Assembly: GCF_900142565.1 (NCBI RefSeq)
Contig: NZ_FRBH01000002.1
Coordinates: forward strand, 186,001 to 250,000
From: Chishuiella changwenlii
Lineage (GTDB): Bacteria > Bacteroidota > Bacteroidia > Flavobacteriales > Weeksellaceae
Direction of reading: 5' to 3'
DNA length: 64,000 nucleotides
The notes under the pieces were generated by a model. That model did no database searches, was not told the DNA's origin, and was given only the letters and a program-made list of their open reading frames with translations. Shown here piece after piece: positions 9,174-18,238 of this stretch (the first letter of the stretch is position 1; each line of letters starts with the position of its first letter). The translations under genes and the position numbers were made by a program.

Positions 9174-11492
9174 TTATTTATCATTTATAGAAAGAGAAAA
9201 TGGACGACTTTCTGGTTGTGTTCCTCTTGTTTTGTTTGGCGTTTTAGACATGTCAAAATTTAATTTCGCACCTTTTAATAATTCCGAATGTTTAAAATAA
9301 TTTAATTGATATTGCTTTTTATTGTACTTAACACCATTAACATAAACATTTTCTGCACTGTTATTTTTTGTATCAATTTCAATACTTTTTCCGTTCTCTA
9401 ACTTAACAGTTGCTTTTTTGAATAAGGGAGAACCTATAACATATTCATCAGTTCCAGGACAAACAGGATAAAACCCTAAAGCAGAAAATACATACCAAGC
9501 TGAGGTTTGTCCGTTGTCTTCGTCACCACAATAACCATCTGGTGTGGCAGAATATAATTTGTTCATTACTTCTCTCGCCCAATATTGCGTTTTCCATGGT
9601 TGCCCTGCATAATTGTATAAATAAATCATGTGTTGTATAGGCTGATTTCCATGTGCATATTGTCCCATATTCATAATTTGCATTTCTCTAATCTCATGTA
9701 TAACTTGACCATAATATGAATCGTCAAATAATGGAGGTTGAATAAATACACTGTCTAATTTTTCTACAAACTTTTCTTTTCCACCCATTAAATCAATTAA
9801 ACCTTGCACGTCATGAAAAACACTCCATGTGTAATGCCAGCTGTTTCCTTCCGTAAAAGCATCTCCCCATTTTAAAGGATTAAAAGGTTTCTGAAATTGA
9901 CCATCTTTGTTTTTACCTCGCATAAAACCAGTTGATGGATCAAATAAATTTTTATAATTTAAAGCTCGTTTTTTATATAAATCTGTTTCTTGTTTTGGTT
10001 TACCTAATGCTTTTCCTAATTGATAAATAGTAAAATCATCGTAAGCATATTCTAATGTGCGTGCAGCATTTTCGTTAATTTCTACATCATAAGGAACGTA
10101 ACCTAATTTGTTGTAGTATTCTACACCTTTTCGACCAACAGCACTCATTGGTCCTTCGTTGTTTGCACCATGAATTAAAGCCTCGTATAATTTTTCGATA
10201 TCATATCCACGTAACCCTTTTATGTGCGCATCTGCCACAACAGAAGCAGAATTATTTCCTATCATAATATCGGCATAACCAGGGCTGCTCCATTCAGGTA
10301 AAAAACCACCTTCTTTGTAAGAGTTAACCAATCCTTCTTGCATTTCAACATTAATAGACGGATAAACTAAATTAAGAAATGGATATAAAGCTCTAAATGT
10401 GTCCCAAAAACCTGTACCACCGAAAAGATAACCAGGTAAAACTTTACCATTGTATGGGCTGTAGTGAACAGTTTCTCCTTTTTGATTGATCTCGTATAAT
10501 TTGTTAGGAAAAAATAATGTGCGATATAATGTAGAATAAAATGTTCTCATTTCATCTATATTATCAGATTCTATTGCAATTCTACCTAGCTTTTCATTCC
10601 AAATCTTTCGTCCATTATTGGCTACTTCATCAAATGTATTGTTCCCTAATTCTTTTAAATTTAATTTTGCTTGGTCGTAACTTATAAAAGAAGAAGCAAC
10701 TTTTGCGATTAGTGGTTTCGATTTATTTTGTTTTCCGAAACTAACAACAATTCCAGCATGGTTACTTAATGTTTCATTTTTATTAATTTCTTTTCCGTCA
10801 TCAAAAACATGAACATCTTTTATTTTTTCATCAAATTGTATAACAAAATAGTTTTTGAAATTGATTAATTTTCCTCTTGCATAGCGAGTAGAATAACCTA
10901 TGATTTGATTAGCTTCTGGTATATATTGAATATAAGATCCTTTATCAAAAGCATCAATTACAACATTTGCTTGGTCAGTTTTATTGTATGTGAATTTAAA
11001 AATAGCCGCTCTTTCTGTAGGAGCTATTTCCGATACCACATCATAATCAGCCAAATAAACAGAATAGTAATAAGGTTTTACAGTTTCTGTTTTATGAGAG
11101 AACCAACTTGCACGTTTTTCTTCATCAAAAATAACTTTTCCAGTTGTAGGTAAAAGCGAGAATTGACCATAATCATTCATCCATGGCGAAGGCTGATGTG
11201 TTTGTTTTAAACCTCTAATTTTATCTGCAGAATACTGATATTGCCAACCATTTCCATTTTTATTGGTTTGAGGTGTCCATAAATTCATTCCCCAAGGTAA
11301 ACCAATCGCAGGATAAGTATTTCCGTTAGATAATTCGTACTTAGAATCAGTTCCCATTAATGGATTAACCAAATCTACAGGATCTATCTCTTTATTATTG
11401 AGTAATGTTTTTTGTGAAAAACATAATGTGGAAGAAATTATTACCGTTAAAAGTGGTAAATAGAATCGCGAAGGAGCAAAAATTGTTCTCAT
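9174..11492 (-). CDS. GH92 family alpha-mannosidase, secreted
   Basis: 772 residues with signal peptide (about 1-26, ending CFSQ). GH92 enzymes are calcium-dependent exo-alpha-mannosidases that trim mannose from glycans by inversion. Family blocks seen in order: VNPLMGTDS with GNTYPAIGLPWGMNLWTPQ near the N-terminus, LKQTHQPSPWMNDYG, TGFWDTFRALYPF, GNNSASVVADAHIKG, EGNSWHYTW (about 547), GNQPIQHMIYLYN, and CGDEDNGQTSAWYVFSALGFYPV (about 652-674). The last holds the acidic pair that acts as base in characterised members. It lies upstream of the YKNG-repeat gene. No SusC/SusD pair is nearby, so this is not a classic polysaccharide utilisation locus. The linkage cut cannot be told from sequence. 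Confidence 0.92.
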   Translation of the reverse strand: MRTIFAPSRFYLPLLTVIISSTLCFSQKTLLNNKEIDPVDLVNPLMGTDSKYELSNGNTYPAIGLPWGMNLWTPQTNKNGNGWQYQYSADKIRGLKQTHQPSPWMNDYGQFSLLPTTGKVIFDEEKRASWFSHKTETVKPYYYSVYLADYDVVSEIAPTERAAIFKFTYNKTDQANVVIDAFDKGSYIQYIPEANQIIGYSTRYARGKLINFKNYFVIQFDEKIKDVHVFDDGKEINKNETLSNHAGIVVSFGKQNKSKPLIAKVASSFISYDQAKLNLKELGNNTFDEVANNGRKIWNEKLGRIAIESDNIDEMRTFYSTLYRTLFFPNKLYEINQKGETVHYSPYNGKVLPGYLFGGTGFWDTFRALYPFLNLVYPSINVEMQEGLVNSYKEGGFLPEWSSPGYADIMIGNNSASVVADAHIKGLRGYDIEKLYEALIHGANNEGPMSAVGRKGVEYYNKLGYVPYDVEINENAARTLEYAYDDFTIYQLGKALGKPKQETDLYKKRALNYKNLFDPSTGFMRGKNKDGQFQKPFNPLKWGDAFTEGNSWHYTWSVFHDVQGLIDLMGGKEKFVEKLDSVFIQPPLFDDSYYGQVIHEIREMQIMNMGQYAHGNQPIQHMIYLYNYAGQPWKTQYWAREVMNKLYSATPDGYCGDEDNGQTSAWYVFSALGFYPVCPGTDEYVIGSPLFKKATVKLENGKSIEIDTKNNSAENVYVNGVKYNKKQYQLNYFKHSELLKGAKLNFDMSKTPNKTRGTQPESRPFSLSINDK

Positions 11493-11642
11493 GTTTTATT
11501 TGTGTTGATTATAAAAATATTAATTTTTAATGATTGACACAAGAAGAACTTTTAATTATGAGTGATAAAGGTTAACTCTCAATTTCCAGTTTCATTATAT
11601 CCGTAGTACTTATTTAAGAAACTAAATTATTATTAATTTAGC

Positions 11643-11713
11643 GTGTCCTTCTGAGTCTGTCGAAGAATAGTAAAGAATTTTATAAAAATGTTTCGACAAG
11701 CTTAACATGACAG
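11643..11713. repeat. Imperfect inverted repeat of the TTCTGAG..CTGTCGAAG type
   Basis: Left arm GTCCTTCTGAGTCTGTCGAA (11645-11664) and right arm TTTCGACAAGCTTAACATGACA (11691-11712) are imperfect reverse complements around an AT-rich centre. From memory, palindromic elements with these words recur between genes in many Flavobacteriia. This is the only copy I see in the window. Confidence 0.55.
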
Positions 11714-11784
11714 ATTGTATTAAAAACAAGATTATAATTGGAAATTATAGAATAAAATAATTAGTTGAAACAACTATAAAATAT
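11714..11784. other. AT-rich spacer, nothing recognised
   Basis: The gap between the GH92 start (11492) and the polA stop (11846) holds the inverted repeat above and the polA terminator. The remaining sequence shows no open frame or promoter that I can support. Confidence 0.4.
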
Positions 11785-11824
11785 AAAAACAAAACCCCTT
11801 TGTTAAGAAACAAAGAGGTTTTAT
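11785..11824 (-). terminator. Terminator after polA
   Basis: Read on the minus strand: AAAACCTCTTTGTT / AACAAAGGGGTTTT stem, then TGTTTTTATA. Confidence 0.8.
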
Positions 11825-11845
11825 AAAATAATTATATTTTTAAAA

Positions 11846-14680
11846 TTAATGTGCTTCGTACCAATTGTTACCAACACCAACTTCTGCAATTAATGGAACT
11901 TCCATTTGCATTGCAGCTTCCATTGTTGTTTTAATTAATTCAGAAACTTTTTCAACTTCATCTTTAGGTGCATCAAAAATTAACTCATCATGTACTTGTA
12001 AAATCATTTTAGTTTGATAATTTTTCTTTAATTCTTTTTGAATTTGAATCATAGCAATTTTTACAATATCAGCAGCAGTTCCTTGTATAGGCGCATTAAC
12101 AGCATTTCTTTCTGCATGAGAACGTACAACAGCATTTCTAGAATTAATATCTTTTAAATAACGTCTTCTTCCCATTAATGTTTCTACAAAACCTTTATCG
12201 CGAGCAATATCAACTTGTTTTTCTATATAGGCTTTTAATGTAGGATATGTTTCATAATAAGCATCAATTAAAATTTTTGCTTCTTTACGAGATATATTAG
12301 CTTGGTCTGCTAAACCAAAAGCTGAAACACCATATATAATTCCGAAGTTGACGGTTTTTGCCTGACTTCTTTGTTCACGTGTTACATCTTCCAAGGCTAC
12401 ATTAAAAACTTTGGCAGCTGTAGCTGCGTGGATATCTTCTCCTTTTGTAAAAGCTTCTACCATTGCAGGATCTTGAGACATTTGTGCAATCAATCTTAAT
12501 TCAATTTGCGAATAATCGGCAGAAATTAAAACGTGATTTTCATCTCTAGCAACAAATGCTTTACGAATTTGTTGTCCCGCTTCTGAACGAATTGGAATGT
12601 TTTGTAAATTAGGATTGACAGACGATAAACGACCTGTTGCAGCAACCGTTTGTGCATAAGTTGTATGCAGACGATTAGTTTTTTTATTAACTAAACTAGG
12701 AAGTGCATCTATGTATGTTGATTTTAATTTTTGTAATTGTCGGTATTCTAAAATATCATTAATGATAACATGCTTATCTCTTAATTTTGACAAAATTTCT
12801 TCTCCTGTAGCATATTGACCAGTTTTGGTTTTCTTTGCTTTAGGATCTAATTGTAATTTATCAAATAAAATATCACCTAATTGTTTCGGAGAATTAAGAT
12901 TAAATTCTTCTCCAGCATCTTGATGAATTTTTGTTTCTAACTCTCTTAATTTTGCTTCATGTTTTACAGAAAGCTCTTTTAAGAATGGAATATCAAGATT
13001 AACACCTTCTATTTCCATATCAGCCAAAACTTGCATTAATGGCATTTCAAGATCTGTAAATAATTTGTGCGTATTTGCACTAATCAATTCTGGCTCGAAA
13101 AGATTTTTTAATTGATGTGTAATATCAGAATCCTCAACTCCGTATTCTGTTTGTTCAGCTAAAGGAACATCGCGGAAATTTTTCTGATTTTTACCTTTTT
13201 TACCAATTAAACTTTCTATTGAAATGGGTTGATATTGAAGATAAGTTTCTGATAAAACATCCATATTATGGCGCATATCTGGATTAATCAGATAATGAGC
13301 AATCATGGTATCAAAATTATTTCCTTTTAAAATGATGTCATATTTTGCTAAAACTTTGATGTCATATTTTAAATTTTGACCAATTTTAGAAATCGTTTCA
13401 TCCTCAAAAAATGGAGAAAATTCTTGAATAATTTTTTTAGTTTCTTCAAAATCTGTTGGAAATGGAATATAATACCCTTTTCCTTTTTCCCAAGAAAAAG
13501 AAATACCAACTAATTCTGCTTCTAAAGCATCTAAAGAAGTTGTCTCTGTATCAAAAGTAACCTCTTTTTGATTGAGAATATTTTTTAATAATAGAGATCT
13601 TCCTTTATCACTATCAATTAATTGATAAAAATGATTTGTTGAAGAAATATCTGTAAATATGCTATTCTGAGGAACAATATCTTCATCAGAAGTAAAATCG
13701 AACAGGCTTTGTTGAGCTGTAGGACTTGTTGAGGTTTGACTTGCAGCAGAAATTTCTTCCTGCGCTTCTTTAATAATTCCAGAAGCATCTAAACCATAAA
13801 TTTTATAAACAGTTTCTAACATTCTACGAAACTCTAATTCCGTAAAAAGTTCCGTCACTTTTTCTATATCTGGAGGACAAACAGTTAAATCTTCTTCATC
13901 AAAATCAACAGGAGCATCAGTAATGATGGTCGCTAATTTTTTTGATAGAATTCCTAACTCTTTGTTTTGCTCAATTTTTTCTTTCGCTTTACCTTTTAAT
14001 TTATCAGTATTTTCTAATAAAGCCTCTAAAGAACCAAATTCTTTTATGTATTTACTTGCTGTTTTTGCTCCAACACCAGGTAAACCAGGAATATTATCAA
14101 CAGCATCACCCATCATTCCAAGATAATCTATCACTTGAATTGGATCATCAATTTCAAATTTTTCTTTTACCTCTTCAATTCCCCATATTTCTACACCTTT
14201 TCCATTTGCAGCAGGACGATACATTTTTATTTTGTCTGTAACTAACTGTGCAAAATCTTTATCAGGTGTGACCATGTAAGTTGTGTAACCTTCTTTTTCA
14301 GCTTTTTTAGCCAAAGTTCCAATTACATCATCAGCTTCATAACCTTCTGCAAAAAGAACAGGTATTTTTAATGCTCTTAAAATATCCTGAATAAAAGGAA
14401 CTCCAGATCTAATAGCTTCTGGTGTTTCATCTCTATTGGCTTTATACTCTGCATAATCTACAGTACGAACAGTTGCTTGTCCTACATCAAATACTACAGC
14501 TAAATGTGTTGGTTGTTCCCTTCTAATTACATCAAAAAGAGAATTTGCAAATCCCATAATTGCTGAGGTATTAAATCCTTTTGAATTAATACGAGGGTTT
14601 TTGATAAATGCATAATAACCTCTAAAGATTAGGGCGTAAGCATCTAGTAAAAAAAGTCTTTTATCTTCTGATTGATTCAT
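11846..14680 (-). CDS. polA: DNA polymerase I
   Basis: 944 residues, three domains. The 5'-3' exonuclease domain (about 1-300) shows LFLLDAYALIFRGYYAF, EADDVIGTLA, VTPDKDFAQLV and GDAVDNIPGLPGVGAKTA. The 3'-5' exonuclease domain keeps its acidic active site (FDTETTSLDA at about 375, then DIKVLAKY and DSDITHQL), so proofreading is probably active. The polymerase domain has motif A DYSQIELR (about 722), motif B RSQAKTVNFGIIYG and motif C QVHDELIFD (about 893). It fills gaps and removes RNA primers in replication and repair. The start MNQSEDKRLFLLDAYAL fits the family. A strong terminator follows. Confidence 0.97.
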   Translation of the reverse strand: MNQSEDKRLFLLDAYALIFRGYYAFIKNPRINSKGFNTSAIMGFANSLFDVIRREQPTHLAVVFDVGQATVRTVDYAEYKANRDETPEAIRSGVPFIQDILRALKIPVLFAEGYEADDVIGTLAKKAEKEGYTTYMVTPDKDFAQLVTDKIKMYRPAANGKGVEIWGIEEVKEKFEIDDPIQVIDYLGMMGDAVDNIPGLPGVGAKTASKYIKEFGSLEALLENTDKLKGKAKEKIEQNKELGILSKKLATIITDAPVDFDEEDLTVCPPDIEKVTELFTELEFRRMLETVYKIYGLDASGIIKEAQEEISAASQTSTSPTAQQSLFDFTSDEDIVPQNSIFTDISSTNHFYQLIDSDKGRSLLLKNILNQKEVTFDTETTSLDALEAELVGISFSWEKGKGYYIPFPTDFEETKKIIQEFSPFFEDETISKIGQNLKYDIKVLAKYDIILKGNNFDTMIAHYLINPDMRHNMDVLSETYLQYQPISIESLIGKKGKNQKNFRDVPLAEQTEYGVEDSDITHQLKNLFEPELISANTHKLFTDLEMPLMQVLADMEIEGVNLDIPFLKELSVKHEAKLRELETKIHQDAGEEFNLNSPKQLGDILFDKLQLDPKAKKTKTGQYATGEEILSKLRDKHVIINDILEYRQLQKLKSTYIDALPSLVNKKTNRLHTTYAQTVAATGRLSSVNPNLQNIPIRSEAGQQIRKAFVARDENHVLISADYSQIELRLIAQMSQDPAMVEAFTKGEDIHAATAAKVFNVALEDVTREQRSQAKTVNFGIIYGVSAFGLADQANISRKEAKILIDAYYETYPTLKAYIEKQVDIARDKGFVETLMGRRRYLKDINSRNAVVRSHAERNAVNAPIQGTAADIVKIAMIQIQKELKKNYQTKMILQVHDELIFDAPKDEVEKVSELIKTTMEAAMQMEVPLIAEVGVGNNWYEAH

Positions 14681-14768
14681 TCTGTTGGTTTTAATTACTA
14701 CGTTTTATACGAAACGTAATTTTTAATTATGAACGTAGAACGTACAGTTTACTACGTAAAACTATAAG

Positions 14769-15101
14769 TTAATATTCCGGAGCAAGCTCAATTTTTAATC
14801 CATTCATCTCTTCAGATAAATGCAATTGACAACCAAGACGCGAATTATCTTTTACATTAAAAGCCTCAGCTAACATTGCATCTTCATCTGGATTCATTTC
14901 TGGTAAATCCGTTTCTGGTGTTAAAATATAACATTGACATGATGCACACATTGCCATTCCTCCACAAACACCAATAGTTCCTTCTGGCGCTAATTCGTAT
15001 GCACGAACAAGCTCCATAATATTCATGTTCATATCTGTTGGTGCATCTACTTCGTGAGAAACACCTTCTCTATCTATAATCGTAATTTTAATGTCTGACA
15101 T
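14769..15101 (-). CDS. 2Fe-2S ferredoxin, adrenodoxin/Isc type
   Basis: 110 residues, cytoplasmic electron carrier. Cluster ligands follow the vertebrate-type pattern Cys46-x5-Cys52-x2-Cys55 and a distant Cys91 (CGGMAMCASC ... LGCQL); an extra Cys57 sits beside them. The acidic stretch TPETDLPEMNPDEDAML is typical of partner-docking surfaces in this family. It starts with MSDIKITIIDREG. A likely electron donor, the NADP reductase at 16765-17817, lies two genes away. No isc or suf genes are in the window, so a role in Fe-S assembly versus a dedicated redox partner is undecided. Confidence 0.88.
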   Translation of the reverse strand: MSDIKITIIDREGVSHEVDAPTDMNMNIMELVRAYELAPEGTIGVCGGMAMCASCQCYILTPETDLPEMNPDEDAMLAEAFNVKDNSRLGCQLHLSEEMNGLKIELAPEY

Positions 15102-15121
15102 AATAGTTTGTTCAACTTTTA

Positions 15122-15129
15122 CAAAAATA
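15122..15129 (-). promoter_or_regulatory. -7 box of the ferredoxin gene
   Basis: Minus-strand TATTTTTG matches TAnnTTTG, 20 bases before the ATG at 15101. Confidence 0.45.
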
Positions 15130-15254
15130 CGGATTGTTTGTGGTCTAAAAAAGAATATATGAAGCCTTAAATTAAACTTTTGTAAAAAATGGTGTTAATC
15201 TAAATTACCAATCGATTTTTTGACTAAATTTATGGAAATTAACATTATTATACC

Positions 15255-16691
15255 TTGTTGAATAAATTAAGATATATTCTACTGTTCTGTTCTATTGCTA
15301 GTTTTGGACAGAATATTTTGTCATTTAGTAATGATCAATACAGTGGAATTAACGGAGCAATTTTTTCACCAACCACACCTTATTTTAATCCCAATAAATG
15401 GGATGTAAACATTGTATCCGAAGATGTTATGTTTCGGAATAACTATGGTTATATTTCTGACAAATCTGTTCTAGGACTTTTAAAGGGAGATATAAAAACA
15501 GCTAGCCATAGAAGAGGGATACGAGGCGATTCCGAATCGAATGTGTTGGACTTTTATACCAATCATTTTGTTTCTTATTATGTTGAAAATGATGTAATGG
15601 GGCCCTCTTTTTCTTTTAAACAAAAAATAAAAGATCAAACTTTTCGACTAGGCTTTTTTACAAGATTACGAACACAAAGTTCTGTAAAGGATTTTGATAA
15701 TTACATGCGCTACGCCAATCAGGAAATTATAGAACCAAAAGAATATGCTTTTCAGCCAGTTAAAGTTAATTTAATGAATTGGGGAGAAATAGGGCTTAAT
15801 CTTTCTACAAATTTATATACAACCAATACACAAGAGTTAATTGTAGGTGCGAATTTAAAATATTTAATAGGATTAGATGGAGCTGTTATCAACAGTAAAA
15901 ATCAAATAAAATTAGAAGCAGATACGATTTCAAATCTAGGTAGAGTAGATATTTATGCAAGCAATTATAATATAGATGCTTCTTATGCGACAAATTATGA
16001 TTTTGATGGAGAAAAATATTCTTTAAAAAGTAGGGGGAATGGTTTTGCCTTAGATTTAGGGATAGCTTTAGTAAATCGTCGTTTAAACGATGAATTATAC
16101 GATTTTAAGCTAAGCGCGAACATAATGGATATTGGTTATGTTAATTTTAAGGGAGAAAATCATCAATTATACAATCCATCTCAACGTGTACAAATACAGA
16201 ATAATCCAACTTTTGACAACACAGATTTTGAAAGTATTAGTCAATATATGAAACTATTGAGTAATGAGGTTTATGGTGACGAAAATGAATCTTTAAAAGG
16301 AAATAAATTTACAATAGGTCTACCTACAAGCTTAAATATTAATATGAGTAAGAAGATAAGAGATAATCATTATTGGAATGTCAATTGGATACAAAGAACA
16401 CCTATTTTTGAGAATAGCTTAAAACGTATTAATGTTTTACAAACGTCTTATGCGATACAAAAAGATGGTTTTGCCATTGCACCTTCTGTTTCATTATACG
16501 ATTATGAGAATGTAACATTTGGAGGCTATATTCGTATAGGACCATTAATTTTAGGAAGCGATAATGCATTACCATTTGTATTTAAACAAAAGAAATTGAA
16601 TGCAGGTAGTTTTTATTTTGGTATAAAGCTTTATCCATTTTGGGATAGTGAAGCAAAAAGAAGAAATAGAGAACCTTGTTATTGTGATTAA
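15255..16691 (+). CDS. DUF5723-like outer-membrane protein
   Basis: 478 residues beginning with a signal peptide (about 1-19, CSIASFGQN). The rest is rich in alternating hydrophobic and aromatic strands (WDVNIVSEDVMFRNNYGY, AINSK-type turns, FYFGIKLYPFWD at the end), as in Bacteroidota outer-membrane beta-barrels. It resembles proteins annotated DUF5723 in flavobacteria. No ATG is available near the N-terminus in this frame, so the start is TTG at 15255 (or TTG at 15258). A TAAATTTA box at 15225-15232 would give a short leader. It lies between the ferredoxin gene (divergent) and the ferredoxin reductase (convergent). Function unknown. Confidence 0.7.
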   Translation: MLNKLRYILLFCSIASFGQNILSFSNDQYSGINGAIFSPTTPYFNPNKWDVNIVSEDVMFRNNYGYISDKSVLGLLKGDIKTASHRRGIRGDSESNVLDFYTNHFVSYYVENDVMGPSFSFKQKIKDQTFRLGFFTRLRTQSSVKDFDNYMRYANQEIIEPKEYAFQPVKVNLMNWGEIGLNLSTNLYTTNTQELIVGANLKYLIGLDGAVINSKNQIKLEADTISNLGRVDIYASNYNIDASYATNYDFDGEKYSLKSRGNGFALDLGIALVNRRLNDELYDFKLSANIMDIGYVNFKGENHQLYNPSQRVQIQNNPTFDNTDFESISQYMKLLSNEVYGDENESLKGNKFTIGLPTSLNINMSKKIRDNHYWNVNWIQRTPIFENSLKRINVLQTSYAIQKDGFAIAPSVSLYDYENVTFGGYIRIGPLILGSDNALPFVFKQKKLNAGSFYFGIKLYPFWDSEAKRRNREPCYCD

Positions 16692-16705
16692 TAGTACAAA
16701 ATAAG

Positions 16706-16742
16706 AAAATCCCTCATCTAAATTTAGATGAGGGATTTTTTA
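16706..16742. terminator. Bidirectional terminator between convergent genes
   Basis: Perfect AATCCCTCATCTAAA / TTTAGATGAGGGATT stem and T run, between the DUF5723-like gene and the reductase gene. Confidence 0.8.
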
Positions 16743-16764
16743 TGTTATTTAATTATAAAAGAAT

Positions 16765-17817
16765 TTAATCAATTGCTTTTACAACTGCTTTTTCTGCTTC
16801 TTTACGTGTTCCATCAAATCCGTCAACACCAGAAACTGTTGTGTATTTTAAAACAAATTTCTTTCCAGGATTCATTCTGTTGTAAACAGACTGGCACATT
16901 AATGTTGCTTCGTGAAAACCACATAAAATTAATTTTAATTTACCTGGATAAGTATTCACATCTCCAATAGCATAAATACCTTCTATGTTTGTTTGGTAAT
17001 CTAAAGCGTTATTAACTTTAATTGCGTTTTTCTCAATTTCTAATCCCCAGTTTGCAATAGGACCTAATTTTGGAGAAAGACCAAATAATGGAATAAAATA
17101 GTCTGTATCGATGTCAAAAGTTTCACCTTCTCTTTCAATAGCTAATCCTTCTACATGATTTTCACCAATAATACCCACAATTTCTGCAGGAGTTATTAAG
17201 TTAATTTTACCTAATTTCTTAAGTTCAATAACTTTATCAACAGAATCTAAAGCACCACGGAATTCGTTTCTTCTGTGTACTAAAGTTACTTCAGAAGCAA
17301 CATCTGATAAAAATATAGACCAATCTAATGCAGAATCACCTCCACCAGCAATCACAATTTTTTTATCACGGAATAATTCAGGATTTTTAACAAAATACTC
17401 AACACCTTTTTCTTCGTAACGTTCTATATTTTCAATAACTGGTTTACGAGGTTCAAAAGATCCTAACCCTCCAGCAATTGCAACAGAGTTTCCATGAATT
17501 TGTGTTCCTTTATTTGTTGTTACAATAAAAGTCCCGTCCTCTTGCTTATCAATTGTAGTAGCTTGCTCGTTTAATGTAAAACCTGGCTCAAATTGTTTAA
17601 TTTGTTCCATTAAATTATCAATTAATTCACCAGCTCCTACTGAAGGGTAACCAGGAATATCAAAAATTGGTTTTTTAGGGTAAAGCTCTGTTAATTGTCC
17701 ACCTGGTTGAGGTAAGGCATCAATAATATGACATCTTAATTTTAATAAACCTGCTTCGAAAACAGCAAAAAGTCCAGTTGGACCTGCTCCGATTATAATT
17801 ATATCTGTTTGAATCAT
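16765..17817 (-). CDS. Ferredoxin-NADP reductase, thioredoxin-reductase-like type
   Basis: 350-residue flavoprotein. The FAD dinucleotide motif IIIGAGPTGLFA is at 7-18. The signature DALPQPGGQLTELYPKKPIFDIPGYP follows, as in YumC-type reductases. The NADP part shows IAGGGDSALDWSIFL and LVHRRNEFRG, whose two Arg fit NADPH over NADH. No CxxC redox pair is present, which excludes thioredoxin reductase. The C-terminal IYAIGDVNTYPGKLKLI closes the FAD site. It should pass electrons between NADPH and ferredoxin, most simply the one at 14769-15101. A TAAATTTG box precedes it and a hairpin follows. Confidence 0.88.
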   Translation of the reverse strand: MIQTDIIIIGAGPTGLFAVFEAGLLKLRCHIIDALPQPGGQLTELYPKKPIFDIPGYPSVGAGELIDNLMEQIKQFEPGFTLNEQATTIDKQEDGTFIVTTNKGTQIHGNSVAIAGGLGSFEPRKPVIENIERYEEKGVEYFVKNPELFRDKKIVIAGGGDSALDWSIFLSDVASEVTLVHRRNEFRGALDSVDKVIELKKLGKINLITPAEIVGIIGENHVEGLAIEREGETFDIDTDYFIPLFGLSPKLGPIANWGLEIEKNAIKVNNALDYQTNIEGIYAIGDVNTYPGKLKLILCGFHEATLMCQSVYNRMNPGKKFVLKYTTVSGVDGFDGTRKEAEKAVVKAID

Positions 17818-17855
17818 TTGTTGTAATATTATTTAGAATCTAACTAAATTGAGTG

Positions 17856-17863
17856 CAAATTTA
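17856..17863 (-). promoter_or_regulatory. -7 box of the ferredoxin reductase gene
   Basis: Minus-strand TAAATTTG matches TAnnTTTG about 38 bases before the ATG at 17817. No clear -33 box. Confidence 0.4.
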
Positions 17864-17924
17864 ATGAATTTGAATTGATTAATTGCTGATTATCATCAGA
17901 AGAATGCAAAATTTATTGAAAATA

Positions 17925-17961
17925 AAAAAGACAAATTCAATTTCTGAATTTGTCTTTTTTT
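17925..17961 (-). terminator. Terminator after tRNA-Met
   Basis: Perfect AAAAAAGACAAATTCA / TGAATTTGTCTTTTTT hairpin starting two bases after the tRNA 3' end on the minus strand. Confidence 0.8.
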
Positions 17962-17962
17962 G

Positions 17963-18036
17963 TAGCGAAGAGCAGAATCGAACTGCCGACCTCAGGGTTA
18001 TGAATCCTGCGCTCTAACCATCTGAGCTACCTCGCC
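17963..18036 (-). tRNA. tRNA-Met (anticodon CAT)
   Basis: 74 nt on the minus strand. Acceptor GGCGAGG pairs with CTTCGCT using two G-U pairs. The D-arm is AGCTC-AGATGGTT-AGAGC, the anticodon stem is CAGGA/CCCTG with one mismatch position near the loop, the loop TTCATAA places CAT at 18000-18002, and the T-arm is GGCAG-TTCGATT-CTGCT. Discriminator A; CCA is not encoded. The closed G1-U72 end suggests elongator rather than initiator Met. A CAT anticodon can also be tRNA-Ile2 (lysidine-modified), but I favour elongator Met. Confidence 0.88.
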
Positions 18037-18051
18037 TTGTTTTTGGTGGTG

Positions 18052-18084
18052 CAAATATAAGAGGTTATTTTCGATTAAAACAAA
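18052..18084 (-). promoter_or_regulatory. Promoter of tRNA-Met
   Basis: On the minus strand TTTG (18084-18081), 21 bases, then TATATTTG (18059-18052), 15 bases before the tRNA. A near-consensus Bacteroidota promoter. Confidence 0.65.
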
Positions 18085-18182
18085 TCTTTTTATAAAAAAA
18101 TAACATAAAAATGATAGTGTTCATGCTAAATAATTGAGATTCATAAAATATGGTTAGAATATTTTTTTTAATTATTTTATAA

Positions 18183-18214
18183 AAAACAAAACCCCATTAT
18201 AAGAATGAGGTTTT
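18183..18214 (-). terminator. Terminator after protease copy 1
   Basis: Minus strand AAAACCTCATT / AATGGGGTTTT stem then TGTTTTTT. Similar hairpins follow copies 2 and 3. Confidence 0.75.
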
Positions 18215-18238
18215 GATGTTGTAGAATTATGAATGATT

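Noticed and set aside
14700-14768. ACGTTTTATACGAAACGT and nearby inverted repeats after the ferredoxin gene as an insertion-sequence end
   Set aside because: Short, imperfect and without a transposase or target duplication; probably a weak terminator or chance in AT-rich sequence.
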